Shown: piece after piece, positions 17,875 through 27,312 of the stretch
Numbering within the stretch: position 1 is the stretch's first letter
Layout: every line of letters begins with the position of its first letter
Source: Limnobacter olei
GTDB lineage: Bacteria; Pseudomonadota; Gammaproteobacteria; Burkholderiales; Burkholderiaceae_B
Direction: 5' to 3'
DNA length: 64,000 bases
Assembly: GCF_029087225.1 (NCBI RefSeq)
Contig: NZ_JARFJD010000017.1
Location: 1-64,000, forward strand
The notes under the pieces: generated by a model
Seen by the model: the letters and a program-made list of their open reading frames with translations, nothing else
Databases searched by the model: none
Told to the model about the DNA's origin: nothing
Made by a program: the position numbers and the translations under genes

Positions 17875-18411
17875 ATGAGCGATTCAAACGAACACGAACT
17901 TCTAATCAAGACACCCAAGCAACTTATCTATGCAGTGGTTGCCGCGTTTGTCATTCCGATTTTCGTCATTATCATGCTGGCTTACTACGTCAGCAGCAGC
18001 GAAAAGCCCGCCGCTGGCAGCAATGCGTTTTCTGAAGAATCCATCGCCGCGCGCCTCGCACCAGTGGGCACGGTTGACTTCGTCGATGCCAATGCACCCA
18101 AGGTACTGAAAACTGGCGAACAAGTGTATGCCGCGGCTTGCGCTGCCTGTCATGCTGCTGGCGCAGCGGGTGCTCCCAAGCTGGGTGACCAGGGCCAATG
18201 GTCAGCCCGCCTGAGCAAAGGCTTCGACACCCTCTGGCAGAACGCTGTGAATGGTATCGGCGCCATGCCAGCCAAAGGCGGCAATTCCGACCTGGACGAT
18301 ATTGAAGTAGCCCGCGCAGTGGCCTACATGGGCAAGGAAGTGGGCGCAGATTTCAAAGCCCCTGAACCAGCTGCTCCCGCCGCTGAGCCAGCTGCTGAAG
18401 CTGCGAAGTAA
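17875..18411 (+). CDS. Membrane-anchored c-type cytochrome (cytochrome c5 family)
   Basis: A 178-residue protein with one N-terminal membrane helix (about 18-40) and no cleavage site, so it is anchored with its domain in the periplasm. A single haem motif C89-A-A-C92-H93 and a probable Met ligand in 'GIGAMPAKGG' (about 130) mark a class I cytochrome c of the c5 type. The tail after residue 160 is Ala/Pro/Glu-rich and low in complexity. Likely a mobile or tethered electron carrier to a terminal oxidase. It is monocistronic, ending at a strong terminator. Confidence 0.92.
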   Translation: MSDSNEHELLIKTPKQLIYAVVAAFVIPIFVIIMLAYYVSSSEKPAAGSNAFSEESIAARLAPVGTVDFVDANAPKVLKTGEQVYAAACAACHAAGAAGAPKLGDQGQWSARLSKGFDTLWQNAVNGIGAMPAKGGNSDLDDIEVARAVAYMGKEVGADFKAPEPAAPAAEPAAEAAK

Positions 18412-18448
18412 CTCGCAAAACAATCGGCAAGGCAAATAAGCCAGCCAT

Positions 18449-18478
18449 AAAAAAACCCGCCATCAGGCGGGTTTTTTT
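18449..18478. terminator. Rho-independent terminator (cytochrome c; also serves the TetR gene side)
   Basis: Stem aaaaaaacccgcc (18449-18461) / ggcgggttttttt (18466-18478), loop atca. It lies 37 bp past the cytochrome stop and abuts the end of the convergent TetR gene (stop at 18477), so it partly overlaps that gene's final bases. Confidence 0.93.
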
Positions 18479-19145
18479 ATTCTGTCAGCAACATGCCCAC
18501 ACCACGAAATATCAGCATGGCGTTTTCCACCACATCTTCTACAGGTTTTTTGCAGCCATCCAAGCTCCAACGGGCGGCCATGTAAAGCACGGACCCCACC
18601 AGGCCCGAGGCCAGCAAAGTAGAATCCAGGCCTTTCACTGCCCCGTCCTTTCGCTGTTCAATCAGGGGTTTGGCCAGTGTTTCCAGCATTTCCACAAAGC
18701 TGTACAAGGTTTTCAAGCTCAATTCTTCCAAGTGCCGGTTCACCGTCAACACCTCCACCAACAAAATTCGGGCGGCCTGCGGGCTTTCCTTGAACTGGCT
18801 GAAAAACACCATCAAACCTGTCCGGGTGGCCTGCTCAAGATTGTCGTCTTCCATACCCAACAACACCTTTTGCAACTTCTCCCGCAAGGTGTCTGTAATG
18901 TGCAAATAGCAGGCGGTAAACAAAGCCTCTGCATTGCTGAAGCTTTCGTAAAAGTATCGCTCCGTAAGCCCCGCCTCCTGGCACAATCCCTTCACCGTGG
19001 CCGCATGGTAGCCGGTCGACCCGAATACCTTGATGCCCGCTTCAATCAACTTAAGCCGCCGCTCGGCCTTGCGGGTTTCATTGGACACCCCGCGGTAACG
19101 ACGCCCTGCGGCTTTGGCAATTTGCTCCGGTGCTTTCGCATTCAT
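18477..19145 (-). CDS. TetR-family transcriptional regulator
   Basis: A 222-residue repressor-type protein. A basic leader (1-25) precedes a TetR helix-turn-helix at about 28-75 ('KVFGSTGYHAATVKGLCQEAGLTERYFYESF'), followed by an all-helical ligand domain. It is divergent from the short-chain dehydrogenase gene, and the 112 bp between them hold an inverted repeat that could be its operator. Likely controls that gene and itself in response to a hydrophobic metabolite (inference). Confidence 0.92.
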   Translation of the reverse strand: MNAKAPEQIAKAAGRRYRGVSNETRKAERRLKLIEAGIKVFGSTGYHAATVKGLCQEAGLTERYFYESFSNAEALFTACYLHITDTLREKLQKVLLGMEDDNLEQATRTGLMVFFSQFKESPQAARILLVEVLTVNRHLEELSLKTLYSFVEMLETLAKPLIEQRKDGAVKGLDSTLLASGLVGSVLYMAARWSLDGCKKPVEDVVENAMLIFRGVGMLLTE

Positions 19146-19201
19146 AATTGGAAGATATACTCAAAAAATAGGCATTGACAGTATGCAGGCCCAACATTAA
19201 A

Positions 19202-19221
19202 TTGACAACCACGATTGTCAA
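19202..19221. promoter_or_regulatory. Candidate TetR operator between the TetR and SDR genes
   Basis: TTGACAA (19202-19208) and TTGTCAA (19215-19221) form a 7-bp inverted repeat with a 6-bp spacer. It is placed between divergent starts (19145 and 19258). The left arm also resembles a -35 hexamer, so binding would block transcription. Binding is inferred. Confidence 0.5.
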
Positions 19222-19257
19222 ATTACAGCTACAACACAGTACATTGGAGACCGACAC

Positions 19258-20154
19258 ATGAAATCATTCAACGGCAAGGTTGCCGCAATCACTGGCGCCG
19301 CATCTGGCATGGGCCGCACCCTTGCACTTCAACTGGCCAAAGAAGGCTGCCACGTGTCTATCTCCGATGTCGACACCAAAGGCCTGGCCGAAACCGTGAA
19401 ACTGGTGAAAGCAGCGGCACCCAATGTCAAGGTCACCAGCCAGCAACTGGACGTGTCCAACCGCGAAGCCATGTACGCTTGGGCCGATCAAACCGCCAAA
19501 GACCACGGCAAGGTTAACCTGATTTTCAACAATGCGGGTGTGGCCTATGCAACCCCGGTCGAACACATCGACTACGACAAGTTTGAATGGATCATGGGCA
19601 TTAACTTCTGGGGCGTGGTTTATGGCACCAAGGCATTCTTGCCACACCTGAAAGCATCGGGCGAAGGCCACATCATCAACACCAGCAGCTTGTTTGGCCT
19701 GTGTGCACAACCTACCCAAAGCACGTACAACGCCACCAAGTTTGCCGTGCGCGGTTTCACCGAAAGCCTGCGTCAGGAACTGGACATGATGAACTGCGGC
19801 GTGTCTGCCACCAGCGTTCACCCCGGCGGCATTAAAACGGCGATTGCCCGCAAAAGCGTGGCCTCCCCTGAAATTGAAGAGTTCACTGGTGCTGACTCTG
19901 AACAGGGCAAAGAATTCTTCGAGAAGTTCTTCATTACCAGCGCCGAAAAAGCAGCCGACATTATCTTGAAGGCGGTGAAAGGCAACAAGCGCCGCGTGTT
20001 GGTTGGCCCCGACGCTGTCGCCATGGACGCAATGGTGCGTACCCTGCCGGAAACCTATCAGGCCATCATCGTGGGTCAAATGAAGAAAATGCGTGACAAG
20101 CAAATTGCCCGCAAAAAACGCAAAGCTGCAGAAAAGCAAACACAGAGCGCATAA
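19258..20154 (+). CDS. Short-chain dehydrogenase/reductase
   Basis: A 298-residue classical SDR. The cofactor motif 'TGAASGMGR' is at 12-20, 'NNAGVA' at about 92-97, the catalytic Ser in 'INTSSLFG' and the Y-x-x-x-K motif in 'STYNATKFAVRG'. The C-terminus is extended and Lys/Arg-rich (KKMRDKQIARKKRKAAEK), as in SDRs of fatty-alcohol or ketone metabolism that contact membranes. Substrate is not evident. A GGAGA site lies 8 bases before the ATG. It is divergent from a TetR gene. Confidence 0.93.
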   Translation: MKSFNGKVAAITGAASGMGRTLALQLAKEGCHVSISDVDTKGLAETVKLVKAAAPNVKVTSQQLDVSNREAMYAWADQTAKDHGKVNLIFNNAGVAYATPVEHIDYDKFEWIMGINFWGVVYGTKAFLPHLKASGEGHIINTSSLFGLCAQPTQSTYNATKFAVRGFTESLRQELDMMNCGVSATSVHPGGIKTAIARKSVASPEIEEFTGADSEQGKEFFEKFFITSAEKAADIILKAVKGNKRRVLVGPDAVAMDAMVRTLPETYQAIIVGQMKKMRDKQIARKKRKAAEKQTQSA

Positions 20155-20178
20155 CAACGCCTTTGGACTTTGACAGCG

Positions 20179-20212
20179 AAACGCGGTTAGTCTTAAGACT
20201 GCCGCGTTTTTT
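20179..20212 (+). terminator. Rho-independent terminator after the SDR gene
   Basis: Stem aaacgcgg (20179-20186) / ccgcgttt (20202-20209) with an inner palindrome agtcttaagact and a TTTTTT run. It lies 24 bp past the SDR stop. Confidence 0.85.
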
Positions 20213-20226
20213 ATTGGGGACTTGAT

Positions 20227-20889
20227 TTGAGTTCAACGAATATTCAAAAAACCTTGCTGCTGGTTGGCGCTACCGGTGTGGTGGGTCACCATGTATTGGC
20301 ACAAGCCTTGGCTCACCCACAGGTGGGCAAGGTGGTTGCACTAACCCGCAAGCCACTGACACCTCACCCGAAGTTGCTCAACCAGTTAATCGACTTCAAT
20401 GCGATTCCCGAAGAAGCGCCGTGGTGGCAAGCCGATGCGGTCATTTGTACCCTGGGCACCACCATCAAAGTGGCCAAAACCGCTGAGCAATTCCGCTTTG
20501 TCGATTACACACTGGTGGCTCAGTTTGCGGCACTCGCGGCACAGCATTCAGTGCCTTGCTTCGTGCTGAATTCTGCCATGATGGCGAACGCCAAAGCGAA
20601 AGGTCTGTACTTGCGCACCAAAGGCGAGGCTGAACAAGCTGTTAAAAATTCCGGTATTCCGAGCGTGGTCATTGCACGCCCCGGTTTGCTCGACGGCCAG
20701 CGTGAAGAATTTCGCCTTGGCGAAGAAATCGGCCTGGTGGCCAGCCGCTTGTTCAACCCGCTTTTACCCAAGCGTTTGCGCAGTGTAAAGGTTGAAAAAC
20801 TGGCGCGCATCATGTTGCAAGAGGCATTGAAAGCCGAACCTGGTGTGAAAGTGCTGGAGTCTGAGGTTTTTCAGGCTAACGCGGTATGA
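20227..20889 (+). CDS. NAD(P)-binding Rossmann-fold protein (atypical SDR, HTATIP2/YbjT-like)
   Basis: A 220-residue protein. The N-terminal nucleotide-binding loop reads 'LLVGATGVVGHHVL', and 'AVICTLGTTIKVAKT' and 'SVVIARPGLLDGQREE' match atypical SDRs of the oxidoreductase HTATIP2 type. The classical Y-x-x-x-K site is replaced by 'YLRTKGEAEQA', which keeps Tyr and Lys. Start is TTG at 20227 preceded by TTGGGGA. It follows a terminator, so it is a separate unit, closely followed by the receiver gene (37 bp). Confidence 0.85.
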   Translation: MSSTNIQKTLLLVGATGVVGHHVLAQALAHPQVGKVVALTRKPLTPHPKLLNQLIDFNAIPEEAPWWQADAVICTLGTTIKVAKTAEQFRFVDYTLVAQFAALAAQHSVPCFVLNSAMMANAKAKGLYLRTKGEAEQAVKNSGIPSVVIARPGLLDGQREEFRLGEEIGLVASRLFNPLLPKRLRSVKVEKLARIMLQEALKAEPGVKVLESEVFQANAV

Positions 20890-20926
20890 TTGTGACAACA
20901 AATTCACAATTCCAATACATCACGCC

Positions 20927-21292
20927 ATGGCGAATATTCTGCTGATTGACGACGCGAACACCATCCGAAAAGTATGCGCCCACATTTTGACGCAATCTGG
21001 TCATTTGGTGCGCACAGCAGCGAGCGCTGAAGAAGGGATCCGAGACATTGTCGACAGTGGCGCACCCGATTTGATCATCACCGACATTGACATGCCAGGC
21101 ATGGACGGGCTGGAGCTGTGCAATCGAATTCGAAAAACCGGCGCCACAGTACCGATTTTGGTGATCACCTCTTACTCTGACAAAGACATGATCCAACGGG
21201 CCAAAGCCCTGGGCCTGGCGGGCTGGCTACTGAAACCAGTTACGCCTGAGGCGCTGATACAAAAAGCAAACTCGGCGCTGGGCACGGCTTAA
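20927..21292 (+). CDS. Single-domain response regulator (CheY-like receiver)
   Basis: A 121-residue receiver with no output domain. The acidic pair Asp8/Asp9, phospho-acceptor Asp53 ('IITDIDMPGMDG'), Thr81 and Lys103 ('LLKPVTPE') are all present, so it should be phosphorylatable. The final helix pattern ('PEALIQKANSAL') is common in receivers that work with chemotaxis-type or orphan hybrid kinases. No kinase is adjacent, so the partner is unknown. Confidence 0.93.
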   Translation: MANILLIDDANTIRKVCAHILTQSGHLVRTAASAEEGIRDIVDSGAPDLIITDIDMPGMDGLELCNRIRKTGATVPILVITSYSDKDMIQRAKALGLAGWLLKPVTPEALIQKANSALGTA

Positions 21293-21310
21293 TTTTAATC
21301 AGGTTTTCTT

Positions 21311-23311
21311 TTAAGTCGCTACCTTGGTCAACAAACCCTTCAACGCACTCAAGCGATCTTTCGGGCTCATTTTCGGGGTGTCATCGGGCAGGTCTTTGTC
21401 GGTTTCCAGCTGAAGTTCTTTGATAAACCGCGATGGAAAACAGCTCACCAATTCGCGCGCCTTCTTGCGCTTCCTGCACCACGTGATGTTCAGGCTGCGT
21501 TGCGCACGGGTCACTCCTACATACATCAGGCGGCGTTCCTCCTCCAGCCTGTCATCAGTCAATTCCCGCCCCTCTCCTTCGCCAAAGCTGGGCAAAATAC
21601 TTTCCTCGCAACCAATCAAAAACACATGAGGAAATTCAAGTCCTTTGGCTGCATGCAGGGTACTTAGCTGCACAGCATCGGGGCGTGTGCCGTCGTCCTG
21701 GCGATCCAGCATCGTCATCAACGCCACCTTCTGGGTCAGGTCCAGCAGGGTTGAACCTTCTTCCTCGCCTTTGTCGCCCATCCACTTGACGAAATCAAGT
21801 ACGTTTTGCCACTTGGCCTGAGCGCCGCGCTCATCTTGCTGCTCGTACAGCCACTCCTCATATTTGATGGTGCTCAACAATTCATTGAGCAAATCACGCG
21901 CGGGTTCTCGTTGTGCCCGGTATTCCAGTTTGTTGATGAAGGTTCCAAAAGTACGCAAGGCGTCGACCATTCCTGCATTCAAGTGGCTTTCTGCACCGGT
22001 TTCAAACAAGGCCTCAAACAATGAAACACCACGCGTTCCAGCGTAAGTGCCCAATGCCTCGAGTGTTTTCTGGCCAATGCCACGCTTGGGCGTGGTCACA
22101 GCGCGAATGAATGCGGGGTCATCGTCCTGATTCACGAGCAAGCGCAGATAGGCAATCACATCCTTGATTTCAGCGCGTTCAAAAAAACTTTGCCCGCCGC
22201 TCAAAATATACGGAATTTTCTGGCGGCGCAAAGCCTGCTCCAGAATACGCGCCTGAAAGTTGCTGCGATACAAAATAGCGTAATCGCCATATTTGGCGCG
22301 GCGCTCAAAGCGGTGGCCGCTCAACATCATGGCCACTTGCTCGGCCTCATGCTCATCGTCGGCCATCGGTGTAATCACGATGGGTTCGCCTGGGCCGTGA
22401 TCACTCCACAACGTTTTTGGAAACAGTTTGGGGTTGTTCTCAATCAAGCGGTTGGCGGCTTGCAAAATTCGCAAGGTCGACCGGTAATTCTGCTCCAGCT
22501 TGATCACCTTCAACTGCGGGTAATCTTCAGTTAACTGGCGCAGGTTTTCAATGGTGGCGCCCCGCCAGGCATAAATGGCCTGATCATCATCACCCACCGC
22601 AGTGAACATGGCGCGTGGCCCGGCAATCAAGCGCAACAAATCATACTGGCAAGCATTGGTGTCTTGCACCTCATCCACCAGCAAATAACGCAAACGGTTT
22701 TGCCACCGGCTGCGCACTTCTTCATTACTGGCCAACAGGCGGGTGGGCTTTAAAATCAAGTCATCAAAATCCACAGCCTGGTAAGCCGCCAAGGTGGCCT
22801 CGTAGCTTTTGTACAGGCGTGCAATATCACCTTCTTCTTCGGTAGTGGCCTGCGCCAAAGCAGCGTCTGGGTCCACAAGGCCGTTTTTCCACAGTGAAAT
22901 GACACTTTGCGCCTTGCGTATCAACTGCTTGTCGGTGGTGCTGTACAGCTGTTGTACCAAACCGTAAGTATCGGTCGCGTCCAGAATCGAGAAGCGCGCC
23001 TTCAGCCCGGCGTGCTTGTGTTCTTCCCGCAGAATTCGAATGCCCAGGCTGTGAAAGGTACACACCAACAAGCCTTTGCCTTCATTGCCATGCAGCAACT
23101 TGGCCGCGCGCTCTTCCATTTCCTTGGCGGCTTTGTTCGTGAAAGTAACGGCAGCAATGTTCTTGGCGCTAACACCTTTGTTTTGAATCAGGTGAGCAAT
23201 TTTTTGGGTGATTACGCGTGTTTTGCCCGACCCTGCGCCTGCCAATACCAGGCAAGGGCCATCGACATACACAACTGCTTCGCTTTGGGCTTTGTTCAGG
23301 CCTACAGACAT
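21311..23311 (-). CDS. rep: ATP-dependent DNA helicase Rep (UvrD/Rep superfamily 1)
   Basis: A 666-residue SF1A helicase. Walker A is 'AGAGSGKTRVI' (about 24-34), motif Ia 'VTFTNKAAKEM', Walker B 'LLVDEVQDTN', motif III 'AVGDDDQAIYAWRGA', motif IV 'LEQNYRST' and motif VI 'VGVTRAQRSL'. The length and the DDQAIY variant favour Rep over UvrD, which is longer. It removes proteins ahead of replication forks. Next upstream, 47 bp away, is priA on the same strand; both act in fork restart and could share a transcript. Confidence 0.93.
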   Translation of the reverse strand: MSVGLNKAQSEAVVYVDGPCLVLAGAGSGKTRVITQKIAHLIQNKGVSAKNIAAVTFTNKAAKEMEERAAKLLHGNEGKGLLVCTFHSLGIRILREEHKHAGLKARFSILDATDTYGLVQQLYSTTDKQLIRKAQSVISLWKNGLVDPDAALAQATTEEEGDIARLYKSYEATLAAYQAVDFDDLILKPTRLLASNEEVRSRWQNRLRYLLVDEVQDTNACQYDLLRLIAGPRAMFTAVGDDDQAIYAWRGATIENLRQLTEDYPQLKVIKLEQNYRSTLRILQAANRLIENNPKLFPKTLWSDHGPGEPIVITPMADDEHEAEQVAMMLSGHRFERRAKYGDYAILYRSNFQARILEQALRRQKIPYILSGGQSFFERAEIKDVIAYLRLLVNQDDDPAFIRAVTTPKRGIGQKTLEALGTYAGTRGVSLFEALFETGAESHLNAGMVDALRTFGTFINKLEYRAQREPARDLLNELLSTIKYEEWLYEQQDERGAQAKWQNVLDFVKWMGDKGEEEGSTLLDLTQKVALMTMLDRQDDGTRPDAVQLSTLHAAKGLEFPHVFLIGCEESILPSFGEGEGRELTDDRLEEERRLMYVGVTRAQRSLNITWCRKRKKARELVSCFPSRFIKELQLETDKDLPDDTPKMSPKDRLSALKGLLTKVAT

Positions 23312-23357
23312 ACCGGGGGGAAACTCCAGGGGAAGGCATTACTGTACCAGAGGGCAC

Positions 23358-25460
23358 TTACAAATCGACCGGGTCCACTTCCAAAAACCAGCGCACGCTG
23401 CCGGGCAGCTCGTGCAATTGGGCCAGCCACAGAGAAAGAAACCGGTGCAAGGCCGGCCGCGATTCGCTTTCAATCAGCATTTGCGCCCGCTCAATCCCGC
23501 CTACCCTAACCACAGTCAGCGGCACTGGGTCGCACATAAAAACAGGATTGTCAGCATCCACCAAGGGTTCACCCAGCTCCCTCGCCGTGCTTAAAAACTG
23601 AAGGCAGTTGGCCAGCTTTTTGTGGTCGGCCCGAATGGTGGCCTGGTGGGAAAACGGCGGCATGCGTGCATCCTTACGGGCCTGCATTTCGTGACTGGCA
23701 AAGCTCTCGTAATTGTGTGCTTTCAATGCATCGAACAAAGGGTGCTGGGGGTAACGGGTTTGCACCACCATGCGGGCATCGCCTGCGCGGCGTCCCGCCC
23801 GGCCGGCCACTTGCATCAACTGGGCGAACAGGCGTTCAGGGGCACGGTAGGCATGCGAATACAGCGAGGCATCCACATTCAAGGCCAACACCAGGGCCAC
23901 ATTGGCAAAATCGTGACCCTTGGCAATCATCTGTGTGCCCACCAGTACATCGGCCGCTCCGCTGTGCGCCTGTTGAAGCAATGCTTCCATTTGCCCTTTG
24001 TTGCGGGTGCTGTCCGCATCAATGCGCAAAATATTGGCTGTGGGCAACAGGCCAGCAAGGGTTTCTTCAATCCGCTGGGTTCCGCGGCCAAACCCGGTCA
24101 GGTCCTGATTGCCACAGGTGGGGCAATGCGTGGGCACCCGCTGGCCAGCGCCGCAATGGTGGCAACGCAGCATGCGTTCATTCTTGTGCCATACCATGTG
24201 AGCTGTGCAATGGTCGCAATTGGCCACCCAACCGCAGGCATTGCACACCATTTGTGGCGCGTACCCCCGGCGGTTCAAAAACACAATGCTTTGTTTGCCG
24301 GCCTCGAAGTTTTGCACCAGCGCCTGCATGGCTGGTTCGCTCAATCCTTCTTTGGCCGGAAAGTTGGCCGTGTTGATCAACTCCACTTTCGGCAGGCTGG
24401 CACCCAACACCGCGCGGTTCTTCAAACTCAGGCGCTTGTAAGCCCCCTGTTCGGCTTTCAACCAACTTTCCAAGGCAGGGGTGGCTGAACCAAGCACGAT
24501 CGGCACATCACGCTGTTTCGCCAGCATCAGCGCCAAATCGCGGGCATGATAACGCATGCCGTCTTGCTGCTTGTATGAAGGGTCGTGTTCCTCGTCCACC
24601 ACAATCATGCCAAGTCGCGGCAGTGGGGTCAGCACACCCAGACGTGTGGCAATAATCACATCGGCAGCGCCCGTTGCAGCCTCGAACCAAGCCTTGGTTC
24701 GGGTCAGTTCAGCCAGGTTGCTGTGCATTACCACAACCCTGTGCGGGGCCAGGCGCTCTTTGTACAAAGCCTGTGCTGCAGGGGTCAGGTTAATTTCTGG
24801 CAACAGCACCAGCACCTGCTCACCGTGCTTTAAGCGCTCTTCCACCGTGTGCAGGTACACCTCCGTTTTGCCACTGCCGGTTACTCCATAGAGCAGAAAG
24901 GGGTTAAAGCCTTTGGCATTGGCCAGCTGCGCCACAGCGTCCAGTTGCTCGGCATTCAGCTCCGGCTTTTCAAGTTTGTCGATTTTGGTTTTGTTGACTT
25001 TGGCACTGGTGTCTGGATCGGTACGCTCTGCCAGCAACTTCGTGGCATGTTCTCGGGATTTGGCCACCATCACAGGCTCTTCTCCGCGGGCGTTTAAAAC
25101 CCGCAAAGCCTTGGGTAAAGCCTCAAGCGCGATCATGCCCAAAGGATGGTGATAATACTTGGCTGCAAATTCAATCAAGGCCTGCCACTGGGCGCTCAGG
25201 CATTCACCTTGGTCCAACACCGAGTGCACGGGTTTGATGTTCTCGGTCAATTGCTGATCGGGAGCAACACCCTGAACCAGGCCAATTCGATGCTGACGCC
25301 CCCACGGCACAATGACACGCATGCCAAATCGGGGCATGTGTTCACTGTGCCATTGGTAAGTGAAAGCTTTGGGAAGCGGTGCAGCAACCAACACATTCAC
25401 CAGCAAAGTATGCCCCTTGATCGGGTTAGATGATGTGTTTTTGTTTGGGTCTGTCTTCAC
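23358..25460 (-). CDS. priA: Primosomal replication protein N' (PriA helicase)
   Basis: A 700-residue 3'-5' helicase that reloads the replisome at stalled forks. The N-terminal domain binds fork DNA; Walker A is 'LYGVTGSGKTEVY' (about 190), the DEAH-type box is 'IVVDEEHDPSY', and a Cys-rich zinc region ('CNACGWVANCDHC', 'CHHCG', 'CPTCG') splits the second helicase lobe as expected. A near-consensus DnaA box lies in its upstream region. It probably leads the rep transcript. Confidence 0.96.
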   Translation of the reverse strand: MKTDPNKNTSSNPIKGHTLLVNVLVAAPLPKAFTYQWHSEHMPRFGMRVIVPWGRQHRIGLVQGVAPDQQLTENIKPVHSVLDQGECLSAQWQALIEFAAKYYHHPLGMIALEALPKALRVLNARGEEPVMVAKSREHATKLLAERTDPDTSAKVNKTKIDKLEKPELNAEQLDAVAQLANAKGFNPFLLYGVTGSGKTEVYLHTVEERLKHGEQVLVLLPEINLTPAAQALYKERLAPHRVVVMHSNLAELTRTKAWFEAATGAADVIIATRLGVLTPLPRLGMIVVDEEHDPSYKQQDGMRYHARDLALMLAKQRDVPIVLGSATPALESWLKAEQGAYKRLSLKNRAVLGASLPKVELINTANFPAKEGLSEPAMQALVQNFEAGKQSIVFLNRRGYAPQMVCNACGWVANCDHCTAHMVWHKNERMLRCHHCGAGQRVPTHCPTCGNQDLTGFGRGTQRIEETLAGLLPTANILRIDADSTRNKGQMEALLQQAHSGAADVLVGTQMIAKGHDFANVALVLALNVDASLYSHAYRAPERLFAQLMQVAGRAGRRAGDARMVVQTRYPQHPLFDALKAHNYESFASHEMQARKDARMPPFSHQATIRADHKKLANCLQFLSTARELGEPLVDADNPVFMCDPVPLTVVRVGGIERAQMLIESESRPALHRFLSLWLAQLHELPGSVRWFLEVDPVDL

Positions 25461-25732
25461 AGCTTACTTTAAGTTCATGGACTAGCTGGCTTGAATTAAA
25501 CGGAATACAAATTTTTTAACAGTCAATGTGGATAACTTTGTGGACATCCGTGGAAATAATCCACGGGTGTGCTACAGGATGTGAGCATTCATGTAAAGTA
25601 CAAATTTTGTAAAATGCTTTTTTGCTGTTTTAAAACAATAACTTAACTGATCTGCCTGCTTTTCCATTCGTCGTGCAATGCAAAAAAACGTTTCTTCTGC
25701 CTTGCGCCAAAAATGTGCATAAGTCCAAGTTT
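25461..25732. promoter_or_regulatory. priA upstream region with DnaA-box-like sites
   Basis: This 272-bp gene-free stretch holds TGTGGATAA (25527-25535), a perfect match to the DnaA box in reverse orientation, and a weaker copy, TGTGGACAT (25539-25547). They lie 65-90 bp upstream of the priA start. The rest is AT-rich with no gene seen. DnaA control of priA is inference. Confidence 0.5.
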
Positions 25733-26827
25733 TTACTGCCTTTGTTTGCGGCTATAGGCATGTACAGCGTTCACCATCACTTCAACGCTATCCGGGTTGG
25801 TGAATTGGGAAATTCCATGCCCCAAGTTGAACACATGACCTGCACCCGCTTGTGGCACCCCAAAACTCTCGAGTGCCTTGGCCACTTCAGCTTCAATTTG
25901 AGCTGGTTCTGCAAACAACACATTGGGGTCCAGGTTGCCCTGAATGGCACAACGGTCACCGATTCGTGCGCGGGCCTGGCCCAGGTTCACCGTCCAGTCC
26001 ACGCCCACGGCGCTGGCACCACTCGATGCAATGTCTTCCAGCCACAAACCACCACCCTTCGTGAAGACGATGGAGGGAATGTTTTCCGTGAAGTCGCCGC
26101 GGTTCGCCTGTAAGGGCAAACTGGCTACAATTTTCTTGATGTAATTTAGGCTGAACTTCTGGAATGCACCGTCAGCCAGAGCACCACCCCAGCTGTCAAA
26201 AATCATCACTGCCTGGGCACCCGCGTCAATTTGCGCTCGCAAGTATTGGCTCACGGCTTCCGTGGTCACTTCAAGAATACGGTGCATCAGGTCTGGCCGC
26301 TTGTACAGCATGGTTTTCACTTTGCGGAAATCGCTGCTGCCACCGCCTTCCACCATGTAACAAGCCAAAGTCCAAGGGCTGCCTGAAAAACCAATCAGCG
26401 GCACACGCCCACCCAAGGCACCCCGAATGGTGCTGACTGCATCTGTTACATAGCGCAGGCTGGTGCCAATGTCAGGCACCGCCAGTTTGGCCACATCGGC
26501 CTCAGTAACCAGCGGACGCTCAAACTTGGGGCCTTCCCCTTCTGCAAAGTAAAGGCCCAAACCCATGGCGTCAGGCACGGTCAGAATGTCCGAGAACAAA
26601 ATGGCAGCATCCAGCTTGTAGCGCTCCAGCGGCTGCAAGGTCACCTCACAAGCTGCTTCGGGGTTGGTGCACAAACCCATGAAATTGCCCGCTTTCGCGC
26701 GTGTTGCCCGGTACTCTGGCAAATAGCGGCCTGCTTGGCGCATCAGCCAGACAGGGGTGTACTCAGTGGCTTCGCGGCGCAATGCACGCAGAAAGGTGTC
26801 GTTCTTGACGGGCTGAAAACTGCTCAT
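25733..26827 (-). CDS. hemE: Uroporphyrinogen decarboxylase
   Basis: A 364-residue cytoplasmic haem-pathway enzyme turning uroporphyrinogen III into coproporphyrinogen III. The signature '[16 protein letters not shown]' is at about 25-40, and the second signature '[16 protein letters not shown]' is at about 147-162. The catalytic Asp of '[14 protein letters not shown]' is present. The length is typical. Upstream gene (CoA-binding protein) is 25 bp away on the same strand. Confidence 0.97.
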   Translation of the reverse strand: MSSFQPVKNDTFLRALRREATEYTPVWLMRQAGRYLPEYRATRAKAGNFMGLCTNPEAACEVTLQPLERYKLDAAILFSDILTVPDAMGLGLYFAEGEGPKFERPLVTEADVAKLAVPDIGTSLRYVTDAVSTIRGALGGRVPLIGFSGSPWTLACYMVEGGGSSDFRKVKTMLYKRPDLMHRILEVTTEAVSQYLRAQIDAGAQAVMIFDSWGGALADGAFQKFSLNYIKKIVASLPLQANRGDFTENIPSIVFTKGGGLWLEDIASSGASAVGVDWTVNLGQARARIGDRCAIQGNLDPNVLFAEPAQIEAEVAKALESFGVPQAGAGHVFNLGHGISQFTNPDSVEVMVNAVHAYSRKQRQ

Positions 26828-26852
26828 GTTTGTAAGTGCTTCTTGTGTAAAT

Positions 26853-27281
26853 TCAAACTAAAAACAGACGCTGGTGTTCGGTTTTCAAACAACGGTCCAT
26901 CACAAAGGGCAAACCCGCCGCGCGGGCTTTGGCTTGCACCAGGTCGTTGCGAATACCCTGCTGCAACCACACTGCGCCGGCACCCACATTCATGGCCTGG
27001 GCCAATACATCGGGGGTGTGTTCAGCACGGCGAAACACATCCACCACATCAATCTTCAAACCGGTTTCCGCGATCGCTGTTTTCAAATCGGGGTAACAGG
27101 TTTCGCCCATCAAGCCACTGGGCCGCCCTTGCAAAGCCGGGTTAATTGGCAAAATTCGATAACCCTGCGACTGCAGGTACTTGGCCACGAAAAAACTGGG
27201 CTTGTGGGCCTGCGAGGAGAAACCTACCACGGCGATCGTTTTGGTGTTTTCGAGCAGTTGCTTCAGTTCAGCGTCTTGCAT
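26853..27281 (-). CDS. CoA-binding domain protein (YccU-like)
   Basis: A 142-residue single CoA-binding Rossmann domain. '[20 protein letters not shown]' begins the nucleotide site, 'ILPINPAL' follows, and '[18 protein letters not shown]' and the conserved 'MDRCLKTEH' near the C-terminus are typical of the YccU family. ATG 27281 has GGAAG 7 bases upstream; the long upstream extension would run into the hyi gene. The function of this family is not established. It stands between hyi and hemE in a tightly packed minus-strand run. Confidence 0.88.
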   Translation of the reverse strand: MQDAELKQLLENTKTIAVVGFSSQAHKPSFFVAKYLQSQGYRILPINPALQGRPSGLMGETCYPDLKTAIAETGLKIDVVDVFRRAEHTPDVLAQAMNVGAGAVWLQQGIRNDLVQAKARAAGLPFVMDRCLKTEHQRLFLV

Positions 27282-27312
27282 GCGCATTCTTCCAGCGGTC
27301 TCCCGCTTAAGC

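Noticed and set aside
19264-20157. A 297-codon open frame antisense to the SDR gene
   Set aside because: It is the complement of a clear SDR gene; its His/Gly/Phe-rich protein has no domain.
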